Of a DNA stretch of 45,798 bases, positions 33,178 to 42,207 are shown piece by piece (position 1 is the first letter of the stretch; every line of letters begins with the position of its first letter). The position numbers were made by a program, and so were the translations under genes. The notes beneath the pieces are model-generated. The model ran no database searches. It had not been told where the DNA came from and saw nothing but the letters and a program-made list of their open reading frames with translations. The DNA is from Acidimicrobiia bacterium (lineage in GTDB: Bacteria; Actinomycetota; Acidimicrobiia; Acidimicrobiales; MedAcidi-G1), in NCBI GenBank assembly GCA_012959995.1, contig DUCC01000009.1, positions 1-45,798 on the forward strand. Direction: 5' to 3'.

Positions 33178-34217
33178 TCGGCTTACTGCTGGCCGCTGCG
33201 GTCTCTATGGTCGTTTCGCTTATTGGCACACGTTTTTTAATTCTTTGGCTTACTCGCCTCCGCATAGGCCAACCGATTCGCGACGACGGCCCCCAAGGGC
33301 ATGCCTTTAAAGCGGGCACCCCAACCATGGGCGGCCTGGCCATTGTGGTCGGTGCCTTTACCGGCTACATGGCCAGCAACCTGTACCGCGGCATTTACAC
33401 CCGGAGCGGAATTTTTGTCATCTTGGCCATCGTGGGCGGGGGAGCGGTGGGCTTGCTCGACGACTGGATCAAGGTGGTACGAGAACGCAACCTTGGTTTA
33501 AATAAACGCACTAAAATGTTGGGCCTGCTTGCCGTAGCCATCACCTTTGGGGTGCTTATGGTCAACTACACCTCGGTGCATACCACCCTTTCGTTTACCC
33601 GTTATTCGCAACCGGGAATCGAACTGGGAAACATTTTGTGGGTGGCTTGGGCAGTGCTATTGATTATCGGTTCATCCAATGCTGTGAACCTCACCGATGG
33701 ACTCGACGGGCTGGCCGCCGGAGCCAGCACCTTAGGTTTTGCCGCTTTTGTGGTTATGGCTTTTTGGCAGTTCCGCTACTACGACACCTATCAGGTGGCG
33801 CACGCTTTGGACTTGGCCATCGTGGCGGCCGCCATGGCCGGTGGCTGCATCGGGTTTCTCTGGTGGAACGCCGCCCCGGCGCAAATATTTATGGGCGACA
33901 CCGGGTCACTGGCTATCGGTACCGGTTTGGCTGCTTTAGCGTTAGCTACTAACACCCAGTTGCTGTTGCCTATCGTGGCCGGATTGTTTGTTATGGAAAC
34001 CGTTTCGGTGATTTTGCAAGTCGGCAGTTTCCGCCTTTTTGGAGGACGACGTATTTTTCGGATGGCCCCGGTGCATCACCACTTTGAACTCGGTGGGTGG
34101 CCCGAAACAACGGTTATTGTTCGTTTTTGGATTATCTCTGGCCTTTGCACGGCGGTAAGTTTGGGCTTGTTCTACGCCGATTCCATCAAAGCAGGGGTCA
34201 CGGTGTTTGGCCCGTGA
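33174..34217 (+). CDS. mraY: Phospho-MurNAc-pentapeptide translocase MraY
   Basis: This 347-residue polytopic enzyme with about ten membrane spans makes lipid I from UDP-MurNAc-pentapeptide and polyprenyl phosphate. Conserved cytoplasmic motifs are GTPTMGG, LLDDWIKV (catalytic Asp pair), NLTDGLDGL, and the C-terminal APVHHHFELGGWPE. It starts with GTG overlapping the murE stop and ends overlapping murD by 4 bases. Confidence 0.97.
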   Translation: MIGLLLAAAVSMVVSLIGTRFLILWLTRLRIGQPIRDDGPQGHAFKAGTPTMGGLAIVVGAFTGYMASNLYRGIYTRSGIFVILAIVGGGAVGLLDDWIKVVRERNLGLNKRTKMLGLLAVAITFGVLMVNYTSVHTTLSFTRYSQPGIELGNILWVAWAVLLIIGSSNAVNLTDGLDGLAAGASTLGFAAFVVMAFWQFRYYDTYQVAHALDLAIVAAAMAGGCIGFLWWNAAPAQIFMGDTGSLAIGTGLAALALATNTQLLLPIVAGLFVMETVSVILQVGSFRLFGGRRIFRMAPVHHHFELGGWPETTVIVRFWIISGLCTAVSLGLFYADSIKAGVTVFGP

Positions 34218-35524
34218 GCCAACACACCTTGGTGGTTGGCTTGGGTGTCACCGGCCAAGCAGTGGTACGAGCATTGCAAAGCCGTCAAGAGCCGGTGCGG
34301 GTAGTGGACGATCACCCCACGGAACTTTCTCGTGAAACGGCAAAAAGGCTCAACGTAGATTATTTCGAAGCTCCACAAGGCAACCAATGGGCAGAGTTGT
34401 TGAACGGTTGCCGACAGGTGGTGGTGAGCCCCGGCCTACCCGATGCGCACCCAGTTTTTACTCAGGCCAAAACAAGTCATGTGCCGATTCTCGACGAGTT
34501 TGACTTAGCGCAAGCGTGGGACGATCGGCCGTGCTGTGCCGTCACGGGAACCAACGGAAAAACTACGGTGGTTACTTTGGTGGTGAACATGCTGGCTGAA
34601 TCAGGCATAAAGGCTTGTGCGGTTGGCAACACGGAAATTCCACTAGTTGCGGCCCTCGATGATCAAGCCACCGAGCGGTTCGTCTTAGAAGCCTCCTCGT
34701 TTCGGTTGGCTCACACCCAAAAGTTTTCTGCTCACCCTGCGGCCTGGTTGAACTTCGCCCCCGACCACCTTGATCTCCACCAGGATTTGGCCGCCTATCA
34801 AGCAGCCAAAGCACGTATTTGGGAAGGTCTTGAAGAACCGGTCCAAGCCATTGCAAATTTGGCCGACCCGGTAGTGGCGGCCCATGCCCCAGCAGGGGCC
34901 ACCAGTTTTGGTACGGCAGAGGCGACCTGTCGGTTAGAAAATGGATGGCTAGTTTTTGACGAGCAGCAAGTGGTGGCCATCAGCGAATTGCCTCGTCGTT
35001 TCCTCCACGATTTGGCCAATGCCCAAGCAGCGTTGGCTTTGGCCATGCGCTTCGGTGCATCAGTATCGGGGTGCGCAATAGCCCTACGCTCCTTTACTGG
35101 GTTACCGCATCGCATGCAGGTCGTCGGAGAAATTGATGGCGTGACGTTTATTAATGACAGCAAAGCCACCACTCCTCATGCGGTGATGAGCGCCGCGGAA
35201 TCTTTTTCAGAACTGACCCTTTTGGTTGGTGGGCGCAACAAAGGGGTGGACCTTTCGCCGCTTGGCTCGCTGGCCCCCACCCAAGTGGTGGCCTTCGGTG
35301 AAGCAGCGAAACAAATGGAAGCAGTTTTTGAAAAAGTGTGCCCCGTAGTGGTGGTCAGTTCATTAGAAGAAGCCGTCGGCCAAGCCATTTCGGTAACGAA
35401 AAACGAAGGCACGATTCTTTTGTCACCGGGTTGCACCTCATTTGACCACTACGACTCTTATGTCCAGCGTGGGGAAGATTTCATCCGTCTGGTGCAAAAT
35501 CATAAAGAAGCAAAACCCGCATGA
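34214..35524 (+). CDS. murD: UDP-MurNAc-L-alanine:D-glutamate ligase MurD
   Basis: This 436-residue Mur ligase adds D-Glu, the second stem residue. It begins HTLVVGLGVTGQ (UDP-binding), has the ATP loop GTNGKTTV, the LNFAPDHLDLH segment, and near the C-terminus NDSKATTPHA and LLSPGCTSFDHYDSY, which are specific for MurD. The GTG start overlaps the mraY stop (GTGA). The frame continues upstream inside mraY but without homology. Confidence 0.95.
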   Translation: MSQHTLVVGLGVTGQAVVRALQSRQEPVRVVDDHPTELSRETAKRLNVDYFEAPQGNQWAELLNGCRQVVVSPGLPDAHPVFTQAKTSHVPILDEFDLAQAWDDRPCCAVTGTNGKTTVVTLVVNMLAESGIKACAVGNTEIPLVAALDDQATERFVLEASSFRLAHTQKFSAHPAAWLNFAPDHLDLHQDLAAYQAAKARIWEGLEEPVQAIANLADPVVAAHAPAGATSFGTAEATCRLENGWLVFDEQQVVAISELPRRFLHDLANAQAALALAMRFGASVSGCAIALRSFTGLPHRMQVVGEIDGVTFINDSKATTPHAVMSAAESFSELTLLVGGRNKGVDLSPLGSLAPTQVVAFGEAAKQMEAVFEKVCPVVVVSSLEEAVGQAISVTKNEGTILLSPGCTSFDHYDSYVQRGEDFIRLVQNHKEAKPA

Positions 35525-36705
35525 ACCTCAGTCTAAAGCAACTCTTTCGTTCGCTTGGTAAAGAAAGCACCGGGGCAAAGCCAGAAAAGATCGTTCGCTC
35601 GCCGCGTCGGGCTTCGGGTAAACGCAGCCCTCGTTTTTTAATTCTCGGAGTGGCCGCTTTGCTATTGTCATTGTTGGGGGTAGTGATGGTGCTTTCTGCC
35701 TCATCGGTCAACGACCTTCAGGCTCACGAAGATGCATGGTTTCACCTGCGTCGCCAAATGATATTTTTTGTGGTGGGTTTAGTGGCTTGTTTGGCCGTTA
35801 TGCGCATTGACTACCGCTTGTTGCGGAACCTCTCGGGGGTAGCTTTGGGTACCGCCGGGGTACTGCTGGTCGTGGTGATGCTCCCCGGAGTAGGTATCAG
35901 CGCGAATGGTGCGACCCGCTGGTTGGGGGTAGGCCCGTTGATCTTTCAACCTTCTGAAGTGGCCAAGTTGGCGGTGTTGCTTTTCTGCGCCGATTTTCTC
36001 TCGCGTCCTGGTTATCACATTGATGATTTCAAAAAAACGGTCCGCCCACTCTTAGGACTCACTGGTCTTTTCGGTTTCTTGCTCATGATGGAACCCGACC
36101 TCGGTACCGCCATTATTATCGCCACCATGGTGGCCTCTGCACTTTTCTTTGCCGGCCTGCGGTTGCGTGTTTTGGCCGGGCTAGGCGGCGCCGGGGTTTT
36201 GACGGCTGGTGTTCTGAGCATGAACGCTGGCTATCGACGACGGCGCCTTTTAGGGGTGTGGGATCCATGGAGCGACCTGCATAACACCGGTTGGCAAACC
36301 ATTCAGGCGGGGGTGGCGGTATCCAACGGAGGTATTTTTGGTTTGGGGTTGGGGGCCAGTCGAGCTAAGTGGGGTTTCCTCCCCTTTGCTCATACGGACT
36401 TTATTTACGCCATCGTGGCGGAAGAACTCGGGCTATTGGGGGCCATGCTGGTCATTGTCTTGTACCTCGTTATTGGCTTCACCGGGTTATCGACGGCAAT
36501 CCATGCCCCCGACGCTTTCGGGCAACTCCTGGCAGCCGGGGTCACCGTTTGGATATTGATTCAATCTTTTGTCAACATCGGTGCGGTGTTGGGCTTGCTT
36601 CCTATTACTGGGGTGCCTTTGCCATTTGTGTCCTTCGGCGGCAGTGCATTAGTGGCCACCATGGGTGCTTATGGTATTTTGCTTAACGTCGCTCGACAGA
36701 CCTAA
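35521..36705 (+). CDS. ftsW: SEDS glycosyltransferase FtsW
   Basis: This 394-residue septal peptidoglycan polymerase works with FtsI. It has a cytoplasmic N-terminus of about 38 basic residues and ten predicted membrane spans. The family signature motifs include GATRWLGVGPLIFQPSE and the C-terminal PFVSFGGSALV. It overlaps the murD stop (ATGA) and is followed by murG after 22 bases. Confidence 0.95.
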   Translation: MNLSLKQLFRSLGKESTGAKPEKIVRSPRRASGKRSPRFLILGVAALLLSLLGVVMVLSASSVNDLQAHEDAWFHLRRQMIFFVVGLVACLAVMRIDYRLLRNLSGVALGTAGVLLVVVMLPGVGISANGATRWLGVGPLIFQPSEVAKLAVLLFCADFLSRPGYHIDDFKKTVRPLLGLTGLFGFLLMMEPDLGTAIIIATMVASALFFAGLRLRVLAGLGGAGVLTAGVLSMNAGYRRRRLLGVWDPWSDLHNTGWQTIQAGVAVSNGGIFGLGLGASRAKWGFLPFAHTDFIYAIVAEELGLLGAMLVIVLYLVIGFTGLSTAIHAPDAFGQLLAAGVTVWILIQSFVNIGAVLGLLPITGVPLPFVSFGGSALVATMGAYGILLNVARQT

Positions 36706-36727
36706 CACCCAACACCAAAGACTAAGC

Positions 36728-37846
36728 ATGGCAAAAGTAAAACGAAGCACCGTAATCATTGCTGGTGGGGGCACCGCGGGGCATGTTCTGCCCGGGCTGG
36801 CCATAGCACAAGCTTTGGTCGATGAAGGGGTAGTAACTGAGGCCTCCGAGGTGCACCTATTGGGCAGCGAACGGGGGATAGAGGTCCGACTGGCTCCGGA
36901 GGCAGGTTTCTCGCTGAGTGCCCTGCCGGGGCGCGGTATTCAACGGCGACTCGCTTTGGCCAACATCGCGGCGGTATGGGGTTTGCTCAAGGCCATGGCC
37001 ATGGGCATCAAAATAGTTGCCAATCGGCGTCCTGGCGTGGTGGTGTCGCTGGGCGGCTATGCCAGCGTGCCGGGGTCGTTGGCCGCAGTACTGCTACGGG
37101 TTCCGTTGGTCGTGGTTGAACAAAATGCTGTACCGGGTGCCGCCAATCGATTATTTGGCCGTTTTGCGTCAGCATGTGTGGTGGCTTTTGATCACACCGG
37201 CTTGCCTAAGGCAACGAACCTGGGTAACCCGGTGCGCGAAGAAGTGCGCCGACTAACTAATGGGACGGGTCGTAGTGCCGCACGAGCGGATCTTCAATTG
37301 GACGCTCAGCATCTGGTGGTGGTGTTTGGTGGCTCGTTGGGGGCGCGCCGCATCAATCAAGCAACCGCCCAAATGGTAGAAGACTGGGCTGGCGCGCCGA
37401 TTGTGGTGCACCACGTGTTGGGGGGACGAGATTTTGCTCAGAGCGATTGCCAGCCCCGGCAGGCCCCTTCGAACGTTGATTATCGGCCGGTGGAATACGA
37501 AAACAATTTACCCAAGTTATTGGCGGCCGCTGATGTGGTGATTTGCCGCTCTGGAGCAACCACGGTGGCGGAACTCTCCACCATTGGGGTACCGGCGATA
37601 CTTATTCCTTTACCGGGTGCGCCAGGGGATCACCAAACGCTCAACGCACAGGAACTACAAACTTGCGGGGCGGCGGTGTTGTTGCCCGATGCAGACACGA
37701 CCGGAAGGCAACTCGCAGCGACCCTGGGGGAGTTGTTGGAAAACAATGCTCGGCGAGCGACCATGGCCCAGGCTGGCGCAGCGCTGGGCCGCCCCTACGC
37801 GGCACAAGAGGTAGCAGTACTAGTGAAGGAGAAAATGCGTGACTGA
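36728..37846 (+). CDS. murG: Lipid II synthase MurG
   Basis: This 372-residue GT28 enzyme adds GlcNAc to lipid I. It starts IIAGGGTAGHVLPGLAIA (G loop 1). It has VVSLGGYASVPG and EQNAVPGAANR, and in the second domain VFGGSLGARRIN, SGATTVAELS and LIPLPGAPGDHQTLNA for UDP-GlcNAc binding. The ATG at 36728 lies 22 bases after ftsW; the longer frame falls in ftsW. It overlaps murC by 8 bases. Confidence 0.96.
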   Translation: MAKVKRSTVIIAGGGTAGHVLPGLAIAQALVDEGVVTEASEVHLLGSERGIEVRLAPEAGFSLSALPGRGIQRRLALANIAAVWGLLKAMAMGIKIVANRRPGVVVSLGGYASVPGSLAAVLLRVPLVVVEQNAVPGAANRLFGRFASACVVAFDHTGLPKATNLGNPVREEVRRLTNGTGRSAARADLQLDAQHLVVVFGGSLGARRINQATAQMVEDWAGAPIVVHHVLGGRDFAQSDCQPRQAPSNVDYRPVEYENNLPKLLAAADVVICRSGATTVAELSTIGVPAILIPLPGAPGDHQTLNAQELQTCGAAVLLPDADTTGRQLAATLGELLENNARRATMAQAGAALGRPYAAQEVAVLVKEKMRD

Positions 37847-39287
37847 ACTTGATGCAAACGGCGGGCCAGAAAACGGATTGAGTCAACCCTCTGGGTTTCC
37901 TGATGACCAAATGCCCGATCTTGCCGTGCCACGGACAGTACACGTAGTCGGGGTAGGCGGTGCAGGTATGGGAGCCATCGCCGAAGTTTTGAATGCTATG
38001 GGGCACACCGTTTCTGGCTCCGATCTTAAAGAATCTGCAGGCCTTGATCGTTTGCGGGCTCTGGGGGTCACGGTAACGGTGGGTCATCATCCCGACAATG
38101 TGGGGTCGGCGGAGGTGGTTACTCGTTCAACAGCAGTGCCGGACATTAACAGCGAGTGCCGTTTCGCCTGGGAACATGGGGTGCCGGTGGTGAGTCGAGC
38201 AGCGGCCTTAGCGGCAATAGCTGCTCAGCGGTCCAGCATCGTGGTTTCGGGGACACACGGCAAAACAACGACTTCTTCGATGTTGGCGCTCATATTACGT
38301 GAGGCCCATTGTCGGCCTTCGTTCATTATCGGCGGCGAAGTAAATGAAGTGGGCGGTGGAGCAGCCTGGGATGAAGGCGACCTTTTTGTGGTGGAAGGTG
38401 ATGAAAGCGACGGATCTTTTCTGCGCTTGCCCCGCAAGTTTGCTGTGGTGACCAACGTGGAAGCCGACCACCTTGAACATCACGGAGGCTTCGCGGCGCT
38501 CCGTGAGGCTTTCCAGCAATTCGTGCGAGAAACTGATGGACCGGTGGTGGTAGGTATCGACGACGAACAAGGCGCCCTTTTGGCCCAAGCGACCGGAGCA
38601 ACCACGGTGGGAACTTCGCCAGAGGCTGACTGGTTAATTAGTGAGGTAAACGAAAAATGGGAGGGGGTGTCGTTTCTTCTGGACGGTCCAGATGGCCTGA
38701 GTGTGCCGGTTTCTCTTCCTGTTCCGGGTTTGCATAATGCACGCAATGCTGCCTGTGCGGCGGTTATTGCCTTGTTGGCGGGTGCAGAACCAGCGGCCGT
38801 TACTGAAGCACTTTCTCGCTTTAGCGGTGTAGCGCGACGCTTTGAACACCGGGGTCAAAAAGAGGGTGTGCATTTTGTTGATGACTATGCGCATCTGCCT
38901 ACCGAAGTGGTTGCCACCATTTCTGCAGCAAAAAGTGGCAACTGGAATCGACTAGTGGCGGTTTTTCAACCCCACCGCTATAGCCGCACCGAAGCACTCT
39001 GGCGCTCTTTTGGTGAGGCATTTAACGAAGCGGATTTACTTTATGTCACCGATGTTTACCCCTCAGGGGAAGCACCTCGACCGGGGGTCTCTGGACAACT
39101 AATTGTGGATGCGGTGCGTGCAGACTGCCCCGATCTTGAAATCCACTATGTTGAACGGCGCACCGATCTGGTGGCTGCTTTAGGCAACGTGTTGGCGGAC
39201 GGCGATTGCTGCCTGACCATGGGTGCGGGTGACCTCACCACGGTTCCTGACGAGGTGCAAATGCTTTTGAGCGGCAAAAATGAATGA
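37839..39287 (+). CDS. murC: UDP-MurNAc:L-alanine ligase MurC
   Basis: This 482-residue Mur ligase adds L-Ala, the first stem residue. The UDP-binding motif is HVVGVGGAGMGAIAEVL, the ATP loop GTHGKTTTSS, the metal and substrate region EGDESDGSF, and the C-terminal domain has FQPHRYSRTEAL. A GTG start gives an N-terminal extension of about 25 polar residues before the conserved core. It overlaps murB by 8 bases. Confidence 0.95.
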   Translation: MTELDANGGPENGLSQPSGFPDDQMPDLAVPRTVHVVGVGGAGMGAIAEVLNAMGHTVSGSDLKESAGLDRLRALGVTVTVGHHPDNVGSAEVVTRSTAVPDINSECRFAWEHGVPVVSRAAALAAIAAQRSSIVVSGTHGKTTTSSMLALILREAHCRPSFIIGGEVNEVGGGAAWDEGDLFVVEGDESDGSFLRLPRKFAVVTNVEADHLEHHGGFAALREAFQQFVRETDGPVVVGIDDEQGALLAQATGATTVGTSPEADWLISEVNEKWEGVSFLLDGPDGLSVPVSLPVPGLHNARNAACAAVIALLAGAEPAAVTEALSRFSGVARRFEHRGQKEGVHFVDDYAHLPTEVVATISAAKSGNWNRLVAVFQPHRYSRTEALWRSFGEAFNEADLLYVTDVYPSGEAPRPGVSGQLIVDAVRADCPDLEIHYVERRTDLVAALGNVLADGDCCLTMGAGDLTTVPDEVQMLLSGKNE

Positions 39288-40212
39288 CGTACTGCGGGTC
39301 TTGGCAAAGGACCTTCGAAAGATTTCCCTAACCAAAGGGTGTCAGGAAGAACACCCGCTAGGTGCTTTGTCTACTTACAAGGTGGGTGGTTCAGCGGCTT
39401 TGTTTGTACAGGTTGAGTCGCCAGAAGAGTTGCAAAAAGTGGCAAGTGTTACGGCAAGACACGATGTTTGTTTTTTGGTTATTGGACGCGGCTCAAATCT
39501 TTTGGTCGCTGACCAGGGGTTTGCTGGCTTAGTGGTGCAACTTGGTGCAGCTTTTGAATCGGTTTCTTTGGAGGAGGCCACCGTTACGGCAGGGGGGGCG
39601 GCTCTTTTGCCGGTGGTGGCTCGCCAGAGTGTGCAAGCGGGTCTCCAAGGTTTCGCTTGGGCGGTCGGGGTTCCGGGGTCCATCGGGGGAGCGGTGCGCA
39701 TGAATGCGGGGGGCCATGGCGCAGAAATGAAAGAAGTTCTCCAAAGCGTGTTGGTGGTTGATCTCTCAATTGGGGAAACATCCCGATGGTCAAAGTCGGA
39801 TCTTGCTTTGGGTTACCGACGGTCAGCTTTAAAGCCTTGCCATGTGGTGGTCGAGGCAACCTTGCTCTTAGCTGCAGACGGCACGGGCGAGGGCCCCCAG
39901 GAATTGACTGAGATTGTGCAGTGGCGAAGGAACAACCAACCAGGGGGTCAAAATGCGGGGTCAGTTTTTGCTAACCCTTCAAATGATTCTGCGGGTCGGT
40001 TGATTGAATCGGTGGGGCTGAAAGGTCACCGTTTGGGGACGGCCGAGGTATCTACGAAACATGCGAACTTTATTCAGGCGGACCTCCAGGGCCGGGCCGA
40101 TGACATCTATGCCTTGATGCAATTAGTGCAAAAAAAAGTTCTAGAAGAAACAGGGGTTGCCCTGCAGGCAGAAACAGTAATGGTGGGGTTCGTTGATGAA
40201 CATGGAGGCTGA
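39280..40212 (+). CDS. murB: UDP-N-acetylenolpyruvoylglucosamine reductase MurB
   Basis: This 310-residue FAD enzyme makes UDP-MurNAc using NADPH. Flavin-binding motifs TYKVGG, GRGSNLLV and GVPGSIGGAVRMNAGGHG are present. The catalytic Ser and Glu region reads NAGSVFANPSNDSAGRLIESVGLKGHRLG, here only briefly quoted from residue about 227. Length and loop arrangement fit the shorter type II enzymes. The end overlaps ftsQ by 17 bases. Confidence 0.95.
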   Translation: MNDVLRVLAKDLRKISLTKGCQEEHPLGALSTYKVGGSAALFVQVESPEELQKVASVTARHDVCFLVIGRGSNLLVADQGFAGLVVQLGAAFESVSLEEATVTAGGAALLPVVARQSVQAGLQGFAWAVGVPGSIGGAVRMNAGGHGAEMKEVLQSVLVVDLSIGETSRWSKSDLALGYRRSALKPCHVVVEATLLLAADGTGEGPQELTEIVQWRRNNQPGGQNAGSVFANPSNDSAGRLIESVGLKGHRLGTAEVSTKHANFIQADLQGRADDIYALMQLVQKKVLEETGVALQAETVMVGFVDEHGG

Positions 40213-40939
40213 AGAAAATACGAAGCCCCAGGGCGCACGCTGGCTTCGCTGGGCTTGGGCGGTTTTGGCCGTAGTGGTTGTGCTGGTGGGGGCTTTTGCG
40301 GCCACCCGTTCTTCGCTGCTGGCTGTCGCCACTATTGAGGTCCATGGTGAGGACGGAAGGGTTCTCGAGGCGGAGGTGTTGGCGGCTTCTGGGCTGGTTT
40401 ACGGCTCGCCCATGGTTGACGTTAATGCGGAAGAAATCGATGATCGGGTGACCGCCCTTCCTTGGGTGGAGGAAGCTTCGGTGGAGCGAGCGTGGCCTCA
40501 AACCGTGCGTATAAGTTTTACCGAGCGGGTGCCTATGGTGGTGGCGGTGAATCCGATCGGGGAGAGGTTCTTACTGGATCGCACGGGCACGGTTTTGGCG
40601 GCGACTCAACCGGGGCAGGAGACCTTGCCAGTGATTCGGGTTGACTCGGTAGGTGGCCCCGGTACTCGTGTGAGCAGCATCACCCCGTTGTTGCGAGCGG
40701 CCGAAGAAGTCACTCCTGATTTGGGTGCCTGGATTTTAGCCTTGGCGCCAACCGGTGATGGGGTGCGCGCGGAGTTGGTAGGAGGGGTGATAGCTGAGTT
40801 GGGGATCGGCACGGATTACCGAGATGAGATGCGTTCCTTGGCCACCGTGCTTACTCGGGTGGAGCTTTCTTGTCTAGAGGTGATCGATGTGTCAATTCAT
40901 CAAAACCCGGTTTTGCTTCGCACACAGGGCACTTGTTAA
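40196..40939 (+). CDS. ftsQ: Cell-division protein FtsQ
   Basis: This 247-residue bitopic protein has a cytoplasmic N-terminus of about 20 residues, a transmembrane span near 22-43 and then a POTRA domain. The POTRA domain begins IEVHGEDG and contains the typical LPWVEEASVERAWPQTVRISFTER core (about residues 95-118). FtsQ links early and late divisome proteins. TTG 40193, ATG 40196 and ATG 40202 are all possible starts. It is the last gene before a 186-base gap preceding ftsZ; no ftsA is present, as usual for Actinobacteria. Confidence 0.9.
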   Translation: MNMEAEENTKPQGARWLRWAWAVLAVVVVLVGAFAATRSSLLAVATIEVHGEDGRVLEAEVLAASGLVYGSPMVDVNAEEIDDRVTALPWVEEASVERAWPQTVRISFTERVPMVVAVNPIGERFLLDRTGTVLAATQPGQETLPVIRVDSVGGPGTRVSSITPLLRAAEEVTPDLGAWILALAPTGDGVRAELVGGVIAELGIGTDYRDEMRSLATVLTRVELSCLEVIDVSIHQNPVLLRTQGTC

Positions 40940-40979
40940 GGTTTTTTTCTCCAGTGAAACCTTGATTTTCTAAGGTTTT
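40938..40979 (+). promoter_or_regulatory. Mutually exclusive AAGGTT/AACCTT hairpins after ftsQ
   Basis: AAGGTTT 40938-40944 can pair with AAACCTT 40957-40963, while the same AACCTT can instead pair with AAGGTT 40972-40977. Each ends in or is followed by a T-rich run. This resembles a weak terminator with an alternative fold and may reduce read-through from ftsQ to ftsZ. Confidence 0.4.
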
Positions 40980-41013
40980 CAGGTTTTTCCTTCGGTTGTT
41001 TAACGACCACGGG

Positions 41014-41043
41014 TTGATGTTGCGTGACTACTCCGCGTAGTAT
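41014..41043 (+). promoter_or_regulatory. Candidate sigma-A-type promoter of ftsZ
   Basis: TTGATG (-35) and TAGTAT (-10) are separated by 18 bases, giving a start near 41050 and a leader of about 75 bases. A 5-bp inverted repeat ACTAC/GTAGT lies between and over the -10 and may be an operator. Confidence 0.5.
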
Positions 41044-41081
41044 CTCAACTATTAGAAGAGGTTTAACAACAGAACCCTAAA

Positions 41082-41101
41082 CCTCAACCTTAAGGTTGGG
41101 G
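41082..41101 (+). promoter_or_regulatory. Palindromic hairpin in the ftsZ leader
   Basis: CAACCTTAAGGTTG (41085-41098) is perfectly self-complementary, and flanking bases extend pairing with a G-U pair. It lies 25 bases before the ftsZ ATG and also repeats the AACCTT/AAGGTT words seen after ftsQ. Confidence 0.4.
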
Positions 41102-41125
41102 TGGGAAAAGTGAGGAAAGAAAAAA

Positions 41126-42202
41126 ATGGCAAACAACCCGCAAAACTATCTCGCAGTGATCAAGGTCATCGGCGTCGGCGGTGGTGGCGTAAACGCCGTC
41201 AACCGCATGATAGAATCTGGCCTTCGAGGCGTCGAATTTATCGCCGTCAACACTGATGCTCAAGCACTGCTTATGAGCGACGCTGATGTCAAACTCGACA
41301 TCGGTCGTGAACTGACCCGTGGCTTAGGAGCCGGCAGCGACCCCGAGGTTGGGCGCCAAGCAGCCGAAGACCACCGGGCCGAAATTGAAGAAGCCATTGA
41401 TGGCGCCGACATGGTGTTCATCACCGCCGGCGAAGGTGGCGGCACCGGAACCGGCGCAGCCCCAGTGGTAGCCGAGGTTGCCAAGTCACTCGGTGCATTG
41501 ACCATCGCCGTGGTTACTCGTCCTTTCGGTTTCGAAGGCCGACGCCGCGCCGTGCAAGCCGAAAACGGCATCGTGCAACTTAAAGAAAAAGTTGACACGC
41601 AAATCGTTATTCCAAACGATCGTTTGCTGAGCATCTCGGATGAAAAAACTGCATTGTTGAATGCTTTCAACATGGCCGACGAAGTTCTTCTTCAAGGCGT
41701 GCAAGGCATAACCACTTTGATCACCACCCCAGGATTGATCAACACGGACTTCGCCGACGTAAAGATGGTGATGCAAAATGCAGGTTCCGCTTTGATGGGT
41801 GTCGGTCAAGCCACCGGAGAAAGCCGTGCCGTTAATGCGGCCCGCAACGCAATCTCTAGCCCACTGCTGGAAGCTTCCATCGATGGGGCACGAGGTATTT
41901 TGTTAACCATCGCGGGACCCGCCGACTTGGGCCTGTTCGAGGTCAACGAAGCGGCAGAGATCATTCACGCCGTAGCGCACCCCGATGCCAACATTATTTT
42001 CGGCACCGTAGTTGACGATGAAATGGGAAGCGATGTTCGAGTAACGGTCATCGCCGCCGGTTTCGACCGCTGGGACGGAGATCGCCCGGCTCTTCGTCAA
42101 CGGGCAACTACCGCCACCCCCGACAGCCCCATGGTTGACGTTTTTGCAGACACCTCTGCAGAAGCCGATGACGGGCTTGACGTACCAAGCTTCCTTAAGT
42201 AG
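41126..42202 (+). CDS. ftsZ: Cell-division GTPase FtsZ
   Basis: This 358-residue tubulin homologue builds the division ring. The nucleotide motifs are [18 protein letters not shown], the tubulin signature [11 protein letters not shown] and the T7-loop region around [10 protein letters not shown]. The C-terminal linker is short (about 35 residues) and ends in [11 protein letters not shown], the conserved peptide bound by SepF and other anchors. A GAGGAAAG site precedes the ATG. Confidence 0.98.
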   Translation: MANNPQNYLAVIKVIGVGGGGVNAVNRMIESGLRGVEFIAVNTDAQALLMSDADVKLDIGRELTRGLGAGSDPEVGRQAAEDHRAEIEEAIDGADMVFITAGEGGGTGTGAAPVVAEVAKSLGALTIAVVTRPFGFEGRRRAVQAENGIVQLKEKVDTQIVIPNDRLLSISDEKTALLNAFNMADEVLLQGVQGITTLITTPGLINTDFADVKMVMQNAGSALMGVGQATGESRAVNAARNAISSPLLEASIDGARGILLTIAGPADLGLFEVNEAAEIIHAVAHPDANIIFGTVVDDEMGSDVRVTVIAAGFDRWDGDRPALRQRATTATPDSPMVDVFADTSAEADDGLDVPSFLK

Positions 42203-42207
42203 GGGCC

